Source: Lachnospiraceae bacterium
GTDB lineage: Bacteria; Bacillota; Clostridia; Lachnospirales; Lachnospiraceae
Direction: 5' to 3'
Length of the DNA: 31,115 bases
Assembly: GCA_004556655.1 (NCBI GenBank)
Contig: SFGF01000044.1
Coordinates: forward strand, 1-31,115
Shown here piece after piece: positions 23,793 to 31,115 of the stretch; position 1 is the first letter of the stretch, and each line of letters begins with the position of its first letter. The translations under genes and the position numbers were made by a program. Below the pieces are notes generated by a model, which ran no database searches, was not told the origin of the DNA, and worked only from the letters and a program-made list of their open reading frames with translations.

Positions 23793-24647
23793 ATGAAAAA
23801 CAGTAAGAAATATCAGTTATATAGAGGTTGTGTGGCAGCAGGCCGTTGGGTGCTGTTTGCAATCGTGGCATTTGTTATTTTGTTTCCTGTTTTCTGGATA
23901 TTTATATCATCCATTACACCACCGGGAGAACTGTTTAAAATGCCTATTGATTATTTACCGGATCATCCAACATTGGAAAGTTATAAATTTTTGATTGAAA
24001 ATGTTGGACTTCTTGATAAAATAGGAAATACAGTATTAATTGTTGGAATTACTCTGGTGATCAGCACTATTTTATGTGCTATGGCTGCGTATGGATTTGC
24101 AAGATTTCAGTCAAAAGGGATTAAAGTTGCTTTTGGATTTATTCTTGCTACCATGCTGATTCCGGAAGTAGTAACTGCCAGACCTCTGTATGAATTTATG
24201 CAGAAAGTAGGATTATATGATACCTATCCAGGGTTGATTATTTTGTATATCAGTGCAGTAATCCCGTTTACGGTTTTGATTTTGAATAACTTTGTAGGTG
24301 AAATACCGGTTTCTTTGGAAGAGGCAGCTGCTATAGATGGAGCCACTTTTGCGCAGAGATTATTTCAGGTGGTGATACCACTAATGAAACCGGCCATTGC
24401 AACAGTTTGTATTATCAATTTTATTACATGCCTGAATAACTTTTTTACCCCGTTGTATTATTCTAATGGTATTCAGGTATTATCTGTAGCTATTGTACAG
24501 CTTCCGCTTCGGGATAACATGTATGGAGTTCCGTGGGATCTGGTAAGTGCTATGGGTTGGATTATTCTTCTGCCGATTATCATCTTTGTAGCAATATTTG
24601 AAAAACAGATTATGGACGGTATTATGGCAGGCGGAGTGAAAGCTTAG
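23793..24647 (+). CDS. sugar ABC transporter permease (MalG-type)
   Basis: This protein of about 284 residues has six helices and the E-A-A motif E-E-A-A-A-I-D-G-A-T...V-I-P-L-M. It is of normal length for MalG partners. ATG 23793 follows GGAGGGG by 6 nt; a TTG one codon earlier is unlikely. It lies 12 bp after the MalF-type gene and pairs with it to carry the sugar through the membrane. The DUF2961/GH172 enzyme begins only 11 bp later, which ties import and cleavage together. Confidence 0.92.
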   Translation: MKNSKKYQLYRGCVAAGRWVLFAIVAFVILFPVFWIFISSITPPGELFKMPIDYLPDHPTLESYKFLIENVGLLDKIGNTVLIVGITLVISTILCAMAAYGFARFQSKGIKVAFGFILATMLIPEVVTARPLYEFMQKVGLYDTYPGLIILYISAVIPFTVLILNNFVGEIPVSLEEAAAIDGATFAQRLFQVVIPLMKPAIATVCIINFITCLNNFFTPLYYSNGIQVLSVAIVQLPLRDNMYGVPWDLVSAMGWIILLPIIIFVAIFEKQIMDGIMAGGVKA

Positions 24648-24658
24648 GAGAGGAAGGT

Positions 24659-25771
24659 ATGAAAATGTTTGATATGTCAGGAAGTTTGGGAACATTACCA
24701 TTGGCAAAACATGTGAAAAGCCGGGCAATTAATGCTGAAAATCCACGGGGAGAAAAAGGAAAAGGCGGAATGGCCGCCAGTCATCTGGGACCATCCAGAA
24801 AAGGAAGTCCATGTCTGAGAGATATTCCCAGTGGAGAAACAGTTACTTTAGCAGAAATCGACGGACCGGGTGTGATCAACCATATCTGGATTACGGTTAC
24901 AAATAAAACTTCAGAGGCAGATTGCTTTGTGCTTCGGGATCTGGTACTTCGTATGTACTGGGATGATGAGGAGGAACCGTCTGTGGAAAGCCCTCTCGGA
25001 GATTTTTTCTGTTGCGGATTTGGTAGAGAGTGTATTGTAAATTCAATCCCGATTGTGGTGGTTCCAAGTAGAGGTATGAACTGTTATTTCCAGATGCCTT
25101 TTAGAAAAAGGGCAAAAATCACCTTGGAAAATCAGCATGCAAATCCAATTCCTGCATTCTTTTATCAAGTAGATTATTGTCTTCATGAAGAACTGCCGGA
25201 GGATATTGCATACTTCCATGCACAGTGGAGACGTGAGAAAATTACGCAGCTTCAGAAAGATTATGTAATCCTTGACCAGGTAAAAGGAAAGGGTCATTAT
25301 GTCGGAACTTATATGGCGCTTACAACACTGGAGAGATACTGGTGGGGTGAAGGTGAGATTAAGTTCTATATGGATGGAGATGAAGAATATCCAACTATAT
25401 GCGGGACAGGAACGGAGGATTATTTTGGAGGTTCCTGGAGTTTTGCAAAACAGGTAAATGGTAAGACGGTAGAACAGAATTACTGTACACCATATCTTGG
25501 ATATCCATATTATTCATCTCATGATGAAGAAATTCATAATTTATATCATAACGATGATTGTATGCCGATGAGAGGATTTTACAGGTGGCATATTCAGGAT
25601 CCTGTCTGCTTTGATGAGGGCTTGAAGGTAACGATTCAGCAGATTGGTGTAGGTTACAGAGGATTATTTGAACGTCAGGATGATGTGGCAAGTGTTGCTT
25701 ACTGGTATCAGACAGAGCCGCATCAGAACTTTGAACCACTTATGAAAAAAGAGGATCGTTGGCCAAGATAA
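24659..25771 (+). CDS. GH172-family (DUF2961) glycoside hydrolase
   Basis: This 370-residue protein matches DUF2961 over its whole length, including the family-typical start and the signature G-T-G-T-E-D-Y-F at 249-256. GH172 members characterised so far act on D-fructofuranosidic (difructose dianhydride) or D-arabinofuranosidic bonds. Two candidate catalytic glutamates are E231 (W-W-G-E-G-E) and E253 (G-T-E-D-Y), at about the spacing known for the family; assignment is from memory. No signal peptide is present, so it acts in the cytoplasm on imported substrate. Its gene sits between the permeases and a second receptor, strong evidence that its product is the pathway enzyme. The exact sugar is unknown. 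ATG 24659 has AGGAGAGG close by; ATG 24665 is also possible. Confidence 0.87.
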   Translation: MKMFDMSGSLGTLPLAKHVKSRAINAENPRGEKGKGGMAASHLGPSRKGSPCLRDIPSGETVTLAEIDGPGVINHIWITVTNKTSEADCFVLRDLVLRMYWDDEEEPSVESPLGDFFCCGFGRECIVNSIPIVVVPSRGMNCYFQMPFRKRAKITLENQHANPIPAFFYQVDYCLHEELPEDIAYFHAQWRREKITQLQKDYVILDQVKGKGHYVGTYMALTTLERYWWGEGEIKFYMDGDEEYPTICGTGTEDYFGGSWSFAKQVNGKTVEQNYCTPYLGYPYYSSHDEEIHNLYHNDDCMPMRGFYRWHIQDPVCFDEGLKVTIQQIGVGYRGLFERQDDVASVAYWYQTEPHQNFEPLMKKEDRWPR

Positions 25772-25789
25772 AGTGACAGGGTGTAAGGT

Positions 25790-27031
25790 GTGAAAAAACT
25801 GGTTTTAATATTTATATGTGCCATTGTACTGTCAGGGATTGGGTGTGGTATTGAAAAAAATCAGAAAGAAGAATCTCTGAAGGAGACGAAATATCCTGAC
25901 GAAATCACTTTGATGCATGTAGATGGGGATAAAAAAGAATTTCAGCAGTTTATAAAAGAAACAGAAGAAAAACTTCAGATAAATATCAATGTCGTGACCA
26001 GCCCTCAGAATGCGGACAGCCGTCATGCAAAAATATCAACCATTCTTTCATCCGGTGATGATTCTGTGGATATCATTGCAGTAAATGATGAGATGATGAG
26101 CGAATTTAAATATCAGGGATATCTAGAATGTCTGGGAAAAGATGTAATGTCGGATGAGATACTTTCATGCTATCCTCAGGATTATATGGAAAAGATTGCC
26201 ATGATTGATGGAGAAGTCTATTCTGTTCCCTATCTTATGGATATCATGTTGTTTTGGGTAAATGAGGAATATCTGTCAAAAGCCGATCTGGAAGAAATAC
26301 GTACAAAAGAAGATTTTGATAAACTTCTGGAAACGAATTACGGTTATCCGAATTATGGTTATGGAAGCGCATGGGAGGAGTCGTATGTATATAATGAGCT
26401 CTCTCAATTTATCAATATGTTTGGCGGTGATTACCAGGATTGGTCAAATGAAAATACCAGGGAAGCTGCAGCATACCTTCATGATATGATGAAAAATGGG
26501 TATGTGCCGAAAGAACAGTTTCTGGATCAGTATGAGCAAATGGAACAGAAATTTATCTCCGGACAGTACGGGTCTATATTTATGTACAGTGGGACTATAG
26601 ACGTTTTTATGCGTGCCGGATTATACGAAGAAGAAAAGGTACATGCGGCGGAAGTTCCAATGTTTAAAGAGAATATTACCAACGTTGCTACCTGGCAGTA
26701 TGTGTTGAATAAGGCTTCCGGAAATAAAGAAGCGGCAAAGAAATTCTTAGCCTATGCGGCAAGCCGGGAAGGCAGTGTGGCATATTCTTCGGCGATACAC
26801 TGTCTGCCGGCCAGAATGGATATCATTATGGAGGAGGACCTTGGCATTCCGGATATGGATGTAATGAGAACGTATGTGGAAAATACGGAACTGAAAGCCA
26901 GACCATTTACCAGTCATCCTATGGAAGATATTAAGAAAATGGGAAAACTCTTTCAGAAATATGCAGCCGATGAAATGAATCTGGATGAATTCTGCAGGCA
27001 GGCGCAAAATATAGTGGATGAGAAAGATTGA
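25790..27031 (+). CDS. sugar ABC transporter substrate-binding lipoprotein 2, paralogue of receptor 1
   Basis: This 413-residue protein begins at a GTG with a hydrophobic signal ending in a somewhat irregular lipobox (S-G-I-G-C), then a family-1 solute-binding fold. It is clearly related to the 21473 product: both carry N-I-N-V, D-S-R/D-T-R, S-V-D-I-I, N-D-E-M, F-G-G-D-Y-x-D-W, Y-E-Q-M and E-x-x-x-K-A-R-P/Q-G-R-P-like blocks in the same order. The ribosome site is weak, so it may be made at lower level. Inferred role: a second specificity for the same channel or a signalling partner of the kinase. A terminator follows. Confidence 0.87.
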   Translation: MKKLVLIFICAIVLSGIGCGIEKNQKEESLKETKYPDEITLMHVDGDKKEFQQFIKETEEKLQININVVTSPQNADSRHAKISTILSSGDDSVDIIAVNDEMMSEFKYQGYLECLGKDVMSDEILSCYPQDYMEKIAMIDGEVYSVPYLMDIMLFWVNEEYLSKADLEEIRTKEDFDKLLETNYGYPNYGYGSAWEESYVYNELSQFINMFGGDYQDWSNENTREAAAYLHDMMKNGYVPKEQFLDQYEQMEQKFISGQYGSIFMYSGTIDVFMRAGLYEEEKVHAAEVPMFKENITNVATWQYVLNKASGNKEAAKKFLAYAASREGSVAYSSAIHCLPARMDIIMEEDLGIPDMDVMRTYVENTELKARPFTSHPMEDIKKMGKLFQKYAADEMNLDEFCRQAQNIVDEKD

Positions 27032-27043
27032 GTAGGAATTAGT

Positions 27044-27082
27044 GGAGTGCAGTGAATGAAAATAATCACAGCACTCCTTTTT
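27044..27082 (+). terminator. terminator of the ABC/GH172 operon
   Basis: GGAGTGCAGTGA (about 27044-27055) pairs with TCACAGCACTCC (27066-27077) with one mismatch and is followed by five T residues. It ends the receptor-permease-GH172-receptor operon, leaving the hydrolase and GH3 genes on a separate transcript. Confidence 0.85.
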
Positions 27083-27126
27083 GAATGAAATAATAAAGTT
27101 TATACAGAAAATATAGAGTTTATTAA

Positions 27127-27155
27127 TTGTAAAAGAGAATCAAACATGCTAGTAT
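27127..27155 (+). promoter_or_regulatory. candidate promoter of hydrolase/GH3 pair
   Basis: TTGTAA (27127-27132) and TAGTAT (27150-27155) are 17 bp apart with an extended -10 (TGC before TAGTAT). The start would lie about 30 bp before the hydrolase ATG. Consensus match is moderate. Confidence 0.45.
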
Positions 27156-27192
27156 TTTATTAATCAAGTGAAATTTCAGGAAAGGCAGAAGC

Positions 27193-28170
27193 ATGGAAAA
27201 AGTCATTATACAGGACCAGGATTTTAAAGAAAAAATGAAGAATCTGGTGGAACCGTATCTTGCTGTCAGGAAAAGTGAACTGTGGCCGGAAAGAGAGACC
27301 GGAAGAAAAATTCATTGCATGAGGTATCGCACAGATAATCCTATCGGTGTTGTGATGATTTCTCATGGTTATACGGAGACCGCAGAAAAATATAAAGAAA
27401 TCATCTATTATTTTCTAAAAGCAGGATATCATGTGTATATGCCTGAACACTGTGGTCATGGATACAGTTACCGTCTGACAGAGGACTTGTCACTGGTGTA
27501 TGTGGATTCTTATAAAAGATACGTGGAAGATTTTCTGTTTGTATCCCGAATCGCAAAAGAAGAAAATTCGAACCTTCCTATGTTTCTTTATGGTCATTCT
27601 ATGGGCGGCGGGATTGCAGCCGCAGCGGCAGCTCAGTCGAACGATTTGTTTCATAAAGTTGTCTTGTCTTCTCCTATGATTCGACCACTGACAGGAAAGG
27701 TTCCGTGGAGAACTTCCAGACTGATTGCAGGAATATGTTGCCTGACTGGAAAAAGTGAAAAATATGTGATAGGACAGGAAGCCTATACGGGAGAAGAAGA
27801 TTTTGAGAAAAGTTCATCAAGTTCCATAGAAAGATTTGAATATTATCAGAAAAAACGCAGACAGGAACCTTTATATCAGTTAAATGCGGCATCTTATGGA
27901 TGGCTGTACAGTGCTGCCAGACTGAACGGATATCTTCAGCGGACAGCATGGAGAAAGATAAGAGTACCGGTGTTGGTTTTTCAGGCAGAAAATGATCATC
28001 TGGTATCTAAAAAGGAGCAGGAGCGTTTTGTAATAAAGTTGAACTTGAGAGGACTGACATCCGGAAAAATGATGAAAGTTCCGGGAATAAAACATGAAAT
28101 TTTTAATTCCAGCGGAAGAGTATTGGAGATATACTGGAAAAAAGTGTTTGCATTTTTGCGTGAAGAATAA
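27193..28170 (+). CDS. alpha/beta hydrolase (serine hydrolase, lysophospholipase/esterase-like)
   Basis: This 325-residue cytoplasmic protein has the alpha/beta-hydrolase fold of the monoacylglycerol-lipase/S33 type. The nucleophile elbow G-H-S-M-G-G gives S136, the acid is D268 in A-E-N-D-H-L, and the base is H301 in I-K-H-E-I-F. The oxyanion loop is S-H-G-Y-T-E near 57-62. A lid insert spans about 165-235. Directly upstream of the GH3 gene (21 bp), it likely removes an acyl or ester group from the imported glycoside, but lipid or ester substrates unrelated to sugars are possible. ATG 27193 is preceded by AGGAAAGG. No signal peptide is visible. Confidence 0.85.
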   Translation: MEKVIIQDQDFKEKMKNLVEPYLAVRKSELWPERETGRKIHCMRYRTDNPIGVVMISHGYTETAEKYKEIIYYFLKAGYHVYMPEHCGHGYSYRLTEDLSLVYVDSYKRYVEDFLFVSRIAKEENSNLPMFLYGHSMGGGIAAAAAAQSNDLFHKVVLSSPMIRPLTGKVPWRTSRLIAGICCLTGKSEKYVIGQEAYTGEEDFEKSSSSSIERFEYYQKKRRQEPLYQLNAASYGWLYSAARLNGYLQRTAWRKIRVPVLVFQAENDHLVSKKEQERFVIKLNLRGLTSGKMMKVPGIKHEIFNSSGRVLEIYWKKVFAFLREE

Positions 28171-28191
28171 AATGAAAAAAGGAGAACAGCA

Positions 28192-30753
28192 ATGAAAAGA
28201 AGAATCAGAACGTTCAGCGGAACAAAAAATCCTTCTGTAAGTGAAAGAGAAATTAAAAACCGGACAGTTGCACGGAAAGCGGCAGCGGAAGGTATTGTAC
28301 TGATGAAAAATGAAGGAGTTCTTCCTCTGAAGAAAGGCAGTAAAATAGCTTTATTTGGAAGTGGAGCCGGACAGACCATTAAAGGCGGAACGGGATCCGG
28401 TGATGTAAATGAACGTGAAGTGGTAAGCATTTATCAGGGACTTTTAAATGCGGGTGTAGAGATTACCAGCCGGGACTGGGTGGAAGATTTTCAGAAAATT
28501 TATAAGAAGTCCAGAGAAGACTGGAGAGAAGAAATTTTTCGGGAAGCACAGGGAAAGGCATCTATGGATTTCTTTCAGATTTATGCCTCACATGCATATG
28601 CGATGCCATCGGGACGTCCGATCCTGGAAAATGACATGAATGGAGCAGACATAGCTGTTTATGTAGTAAGCAGAGTAGCAGGGGAAGGTGCAGACCGTTT
28701 TGAGAAAGAAGGAGATTATTATCTGACGGAGCATGAGAAAGAGGATCTGAAAATGATATCCGATCAATGTAAAGATGTGATTGTGATTCTGAATGTAGGT
28801 GGTCAGATCGATCTTGGATATATTCTTGGTATATCAAATGTAAAAGCAATTTTAAATATTGTTCAGCCGGGTATGGAAGGTGGAAATGCTCTTGCAGATA
28901 TTTTAACCGGAAAGGTGACACCAAGCGGTAAACTGACGGCTACCTGGGCAAAGAAATACAGTGATTTTCCAAATTCCGCAACATTCAGTCATAACAACGG
29001 TAACATTCAGACGGAGAAATATGAAGAGGGAATCTATGTGGGATACCGCTACTTTGACAGTTTTCAGGTGGAGGTAGAGTATCCGTTTGGATTTGGTCTT
29101 TCTTATACGGATTTTGATATTTTACCGGGTAAAGTTCTGGCAGATGAAAATTCGGTCAGTGTGGAAGTAACAGTGAAAAATACAGGAGATACTTACAGTG
29201 GTAAGGAAGTGGTACAGATCTATGCATCCTGCCCACAGGAAGGTCTGCCAAAAGAATACAGACGTCTGTGCGGTTTTGCGAAAACAGGACTGCTGAAACC
29301 ACAGGAAAGTGAGACAATGACGATCACTTTCCCGGCAAAAGCACTGGCTTCTTTTGATGAAGAAACTGCGGCGTGGATTTTGGAAAAAGGGCTGTATGGT
29401 ATCTGGATCGGAAACTCTTCTCAAAATCTGGTCCTTTCGGGAGCATTTTCGGTAAAAGAGAATGTGATTCTGGAAAAAGTACAGCATATCTGTCCTCTGA
29501 AAGAAGAGCTGAAAGAAATCGTTCGTCCGGAAGAAACAATCCGTCAACTGGAAGCAGCATGGCATAAAGAATTGGATCATAAAGGAATTGTGCCGGTTGT
29601 ATTTGCACCTGTGGCTGAGCAAAAAGAGAGAATACCTGTGGGTGAACCGGAACAGATGGCATCGGAGCTTGTGGAAAAACTGTCGGATGAAGAATTGATT
29701 GCTATGGTGATTGGTGAGATCAGTAAAGGACAAGATAATGCTCTGGGATCAGCCGGAATTATGGTTCCGGGAGCTGCCGGAGAGACAAGCGGTATTCTGG
29801 AAGAGAAATGGGATGTTCCCGGTGTTTCCATGGCTGATGGACCTGCAGGTCTGCGGTTAATCAAAAAATATGATGTAAATCCCAAAACCGGTGAAATGTA
29901 TGATGCGGGGTTCCAGGCAGCACTGGAAGGTGGTTTCTTTGCAGCCAAAGAAGTGCATGAAAATGCGGATACCTATTATCAGTATTGTACGGCAATTCCT
30001 GTAGGAACTTTGCTGGCGCAGACCTGGAATATGGAACTTCTGGAAGAAACCGGAAAAGCCGTTGCCAGGGAAATGCAGGAGTTTGGAGTAGCATGGTGGC
30101 TGGCTCCCGGTATGAATATTCACAGAAATCCTTTGTGTGGCAGAAATTTTGAGTATTATTCAGAGGATCCGCTGGTAAGCGGAATGGCAGCTGCAGCGAT
30201 AACCCGCGGTGTGCAGTCGGTGGAAGGCGTAGGAACGACGATTAAGCATTTTGCTTGCAACAATCAGGAAGATAACCGTTTGGGCTCCAATAGTGTACTT
30301 TCTGAGAGAACTTTTCGTGAGATTTATCTGAGAGGATTTGAAATTGCAGTAAAAACTTCTCAGCCAATGGCAATTATGACATCTTATAACCTGATCAATG
30401 GTGTACATGCAGCCAATTGTAAAGATATCTGTACGGTAGCTGCAAGAGAGGAGTGGGACTTCCAGGGAATCATTATGACAGACTGGACAACCACGATGCC
30501 TCATGGAGGAAGTATATCGTGGAAATGTGCACAGGCAGGTAATGATCTGATTATGCCGGGTTGGGATGGAGACAGTGAGAGTATTCGCAAAGCACTGGAA
30601 GACGGAAGTCTTGACCGAGAAGAACTGAAAGCCTGTGTAAAACGGATGCTGAAAGTGATTTATCAGACGCTGGGATATGAAGACAGTGTAAGCTATGGTG
30701 CACAGTTTAAAAATATGGAGCCGTATGTGACAGTTAAAAAATACTCATACTGA
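28192..30753 (+). CDS. GH3-family glycosidase with permuted domain order
   Basis: In this 853-residue enzyme the usual C-terminal GH3 half comes first: the alpha/beta sandwich (about 28-255, candidate acid/base E165 in G-E-G-A-D-R) and the fibronectin-like domain (about 320-420). The TIM-barrel catalytic domain follows (about 495-825), with R651-D659 (R-N-F-E-Y-Y-S-E-D), K685-H686 and nucleophile D764 in M-T-D-W. This permuted order is known in rumen and gut Clostridia beta-glucosidases (Ruminococcus albus, Butyrivibrio). It should cleave a terminal beta-glucosidic, xylosidic or similar bond in the cytoplasm; there is no signal peptide. AAGGAG sits before ATG 28192. It shares a transcript with the hydrolase and probably works on sugars brought in by the adjacent ABC importer. 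Confidence 0.92.
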   Translation: MKRRIRTFSGTKNPSVSEREIKNRTVARKAAAEGIVLMKNEGVLPLKKGSKIALFGSGAGQTIKGGTGSGDVNEREVVSIYQGLLNAGVEITSRDWVEDFQKIYKKSREDWREEIFREAQGKASMDFFQIYASHAYAMPSGRPILENDMNGADIAVYVVSRVAGEGADRFEKEGDYYLTEHEKEDLKMISDQCKDVIVILNVGGQIDLGYILGISNVKAILNIVQPGMEGGNALADILTGKVTPSGKLTATWAKKYSDFPNSATFSHNNGNIQTEKYEEGIYVGYRYFDSFQVEVEYPFGFGLSYTDFDILPGKVLADENSVSVEVTVKNTGDTYSGKEVVQIYASCPQEGLPKEYRRLCGFAKTGLLKPQESETMTITFPAKALASFDEETAAWILEKGLYGIWIGNSSQNLVLSGAFSVKENVILEKVQHICPLKEELKEIVRPEETIRQLEAAWHKELDHKGIVPVVFAPVAEQKERIPVGEPEQMASELVEKLSDEELIAMVIGEISKGQDNALGSAGIMVPGAAGETSGILEEKWDVPGVSMADGPAGLRLIKKYDVNPKTGEMYDAGFQAALEGGFFAAKEVHENADTYYQYCTAIPVGTLLAQTWNMELLEETGKAVAREMQEFGVAWWLAPGMNIHRNPLCGRNFEYYSEDPLVSGMAAAAITRGVQSVEGVGTTIKHFACNNQEDNRLGSNSVLSERTFREIYLRGFEIAVKTSQPMAIMTSYNLINGVHAANCKDICTVAAREEWDFQGIIMTDWTTTMPHGGSISWKCAQAGNDLIMPGWDGDSESIRKALEDGSLDREELKACVKRMLKVIYQTLGYEDSVSYGAQFKNMEPYVTVKKYSY

Positions 30754-30797
30754 TTTTTGATATGAATCCATTACATAGATGATATAGTGTCACAGTT

Positions 30798-30842
30798 AAA
30801 AGGGGCTGTCCTGAAAACGTAATTCAGAGACAACCCCTTTTT
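30798..30842 (+). terminator. terminator after GH3 gene
   Basis: AAAGGGGCTGTCCTGA pairs with TCAGAGACAACCCCTTT (about 30798-30814 with 30824-30840), allowing a small bulge and a G-T pair, followed by TT. It lies 45 bp after the GH3 stop. Confidence 0.7.
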
Positions 30843-30860
30843 AACTCTAACATTACGTTA

Positions 30861-30887
30861 TTACAAATTGCATATTTACAAATTGCA
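30861..30887. repeat. two direct copies of TTACAAATTGCA at 15-bp spacing
   Basis: TTACAAATTGCA occurs at 30861-30872 and 30876-30887, upstream of the Rpn-family gene. Tandem sites at 15 bp could be protein-binding sites; nothing else supports this. Confidence 0.5.
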
Positions 30888-30933
30888 AATGATGTGATAC
30901 ACTATATTCAGGTTAACCTCTACTTAAGATAAA

Positions 30934-30988
30934 CACCTATATTTTGCCTTTGGTGAGAACTTTCTCTGATCAGGACAAAATATAGGTG
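30934..30988. repeat. 13-bp perfect inverted repeat in the leader of the Rpn-family gene
   Basis: CACCTATATTTTG (30934-30946) and CAAAATATAGGTG (30976-30988) are perfectly complementary with a 29-nt loop. ACTTAAG occurs once on each side of the pair (about 30922-30928 and 31004-31012). There is no T run directly after it, so it is not a standard terminator. It may be a leader structure or an element end. Confidence 0.6.
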
Positions 30989-31027
30989 AAATTTATAGTA
31001 AAAAACTTAAGTCAGGGGTGTTTTTAT

Positions 31028-31115
31028 ATGGGTATCAAAGATACAGTCACAAAAGATTATATAAGTGATCCATACATATTTGCGGATGCGTTTAATTTTT
31101 TACTTTATAATGGTG
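31028..31115 (+). CDS. Rpn-family nuclease/putative transposase, 5' part only
   Basis: The ATG at 31028 opens a frame running off the window: M-G-I-K-D-T-V-T-K-D-Y-I-S-D-P-Y-I-F-A-D-A-F-N-F-L-L-Y-N-G. This matches the start of Lachnospiraceae Rpn (PD-(D/E)xK-type, recombination-promoting nuclease) proteins, whose N-terminus typically has D-x-F-A-D-A-F-N-x-L. Only 29 codons are present, so neither the catalytic residues nor completeness can be checked. Family members are linked to DNA cleavage, recombination and phage defence. The ribosome site is weak (AGGGGTG about 12 nt upstream). Confidence 0.65.
   Translation, partial: MGIKDTVTKDYISDPYIFADAFNFLLYNG

Noticed and set aside
29122..29733. 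Minus-strand frame of 203 codons within the GH3 gene
   Set aside because: It is antisense to a continuous conserved domain and rich in F, C, H and R, as expected for a reverse-frame artefact.
30861..30988. CRISPR-like repeats
   Set aside because: Only two short direct copies at 15-bp period, without uniform repeats and spacers or cas genes.

Overview
The window looks like a chromosomal stretch from a gut Lachnospiraceae-type Firmicute (Blautia / Ruminococcus gnavus / Dorea-like). This rests on moderately AT-rich DNA, strong AGGAGG-type ribosome binding sites, a YesM/YesN two-component system beside a CUT1 sugar ABC importer that lacks its own ATPase, a KtrAB potassium system, a domain-swapped GH3 glycosidase, and the start of an Rpn-family gene at the right edge. 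I saw no rRNA, tRNA, CRISPR array or intact insertion sequence. Species-level placement is inference.

Layout. (1) 1-2180: a sigma-70/ECF-like sigma factor translationally overlapped by its probable membrane anti-sigma partner. (2) 2280-3016: a HigBA-like toxin-antitoxin pair whose promoter contains a near-perfect palindrome, a likely self-repression operator. (3) 3106-4245: a membrane-anchored M23 peptidase, followed by a MITE/REP-like nested inverted-repeat element (4246-4481). (4) 4482-12410: a hexonate/hexuronate module. It has a GntR/FCD regulator and a zinc alcohol dehydrogenase on the minus strand, and divergently a TRAP transporter (DctP-DctQ-DctM), mannonate dehydratase (UxuA) and a fructuronate reductase-like enzyme (UxuB). 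A repeated palindrome (ATACTAGTAT) lies at the gntR and dehydrogenase promoters, with variants before dctP, so one GntR probably controls everything. The gene set reads most simply as uptake of an acid sugar such as L-gulonate and its conversion via D-fructuronate and D-mannonate to 2-keto-3-deoxygluconate.

(5) 12504-14830: an ABC-2 type exporter (ATPase and permease) followed by two small membrane proteins, one only 58 residues. (6) 14887-17845: KtrB-KtrA potassium uptake and a ZIP-family metal transporter, ending in a bidirectional terminator. (7) 17843-30842: a glycan-uptake region. A YesN-like response regulator (frameshifted inside its DNA-binding domain) and its YesM-like sensor kinase face away from an importer operon: lipoprotein, two permeases, a GH172/DUF2961 enzyme and a second, paralogous lipoprotein. 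After a terminator come an alpha/beta hydrolase and a GH3 glycosidase with permuted domain order. None of the three hydrolases has a signal peptide, so the imported glycoside or ester is probably processed in the cytoplasm. (8) 30843-31115: a repeat-rich leader and the first 29 codons of an Rpn-family gene.

The most interesting elements are the ABC/GH172/hydrolase/GH3 locus with two receptors and a damaged regulator gene, the GntR operator set, and the nested-repeat element. I did not find a convincing wholly new system. The best candidates for undescribed biology are the substrate of region 7 and the role of the two small proteins in region 5.
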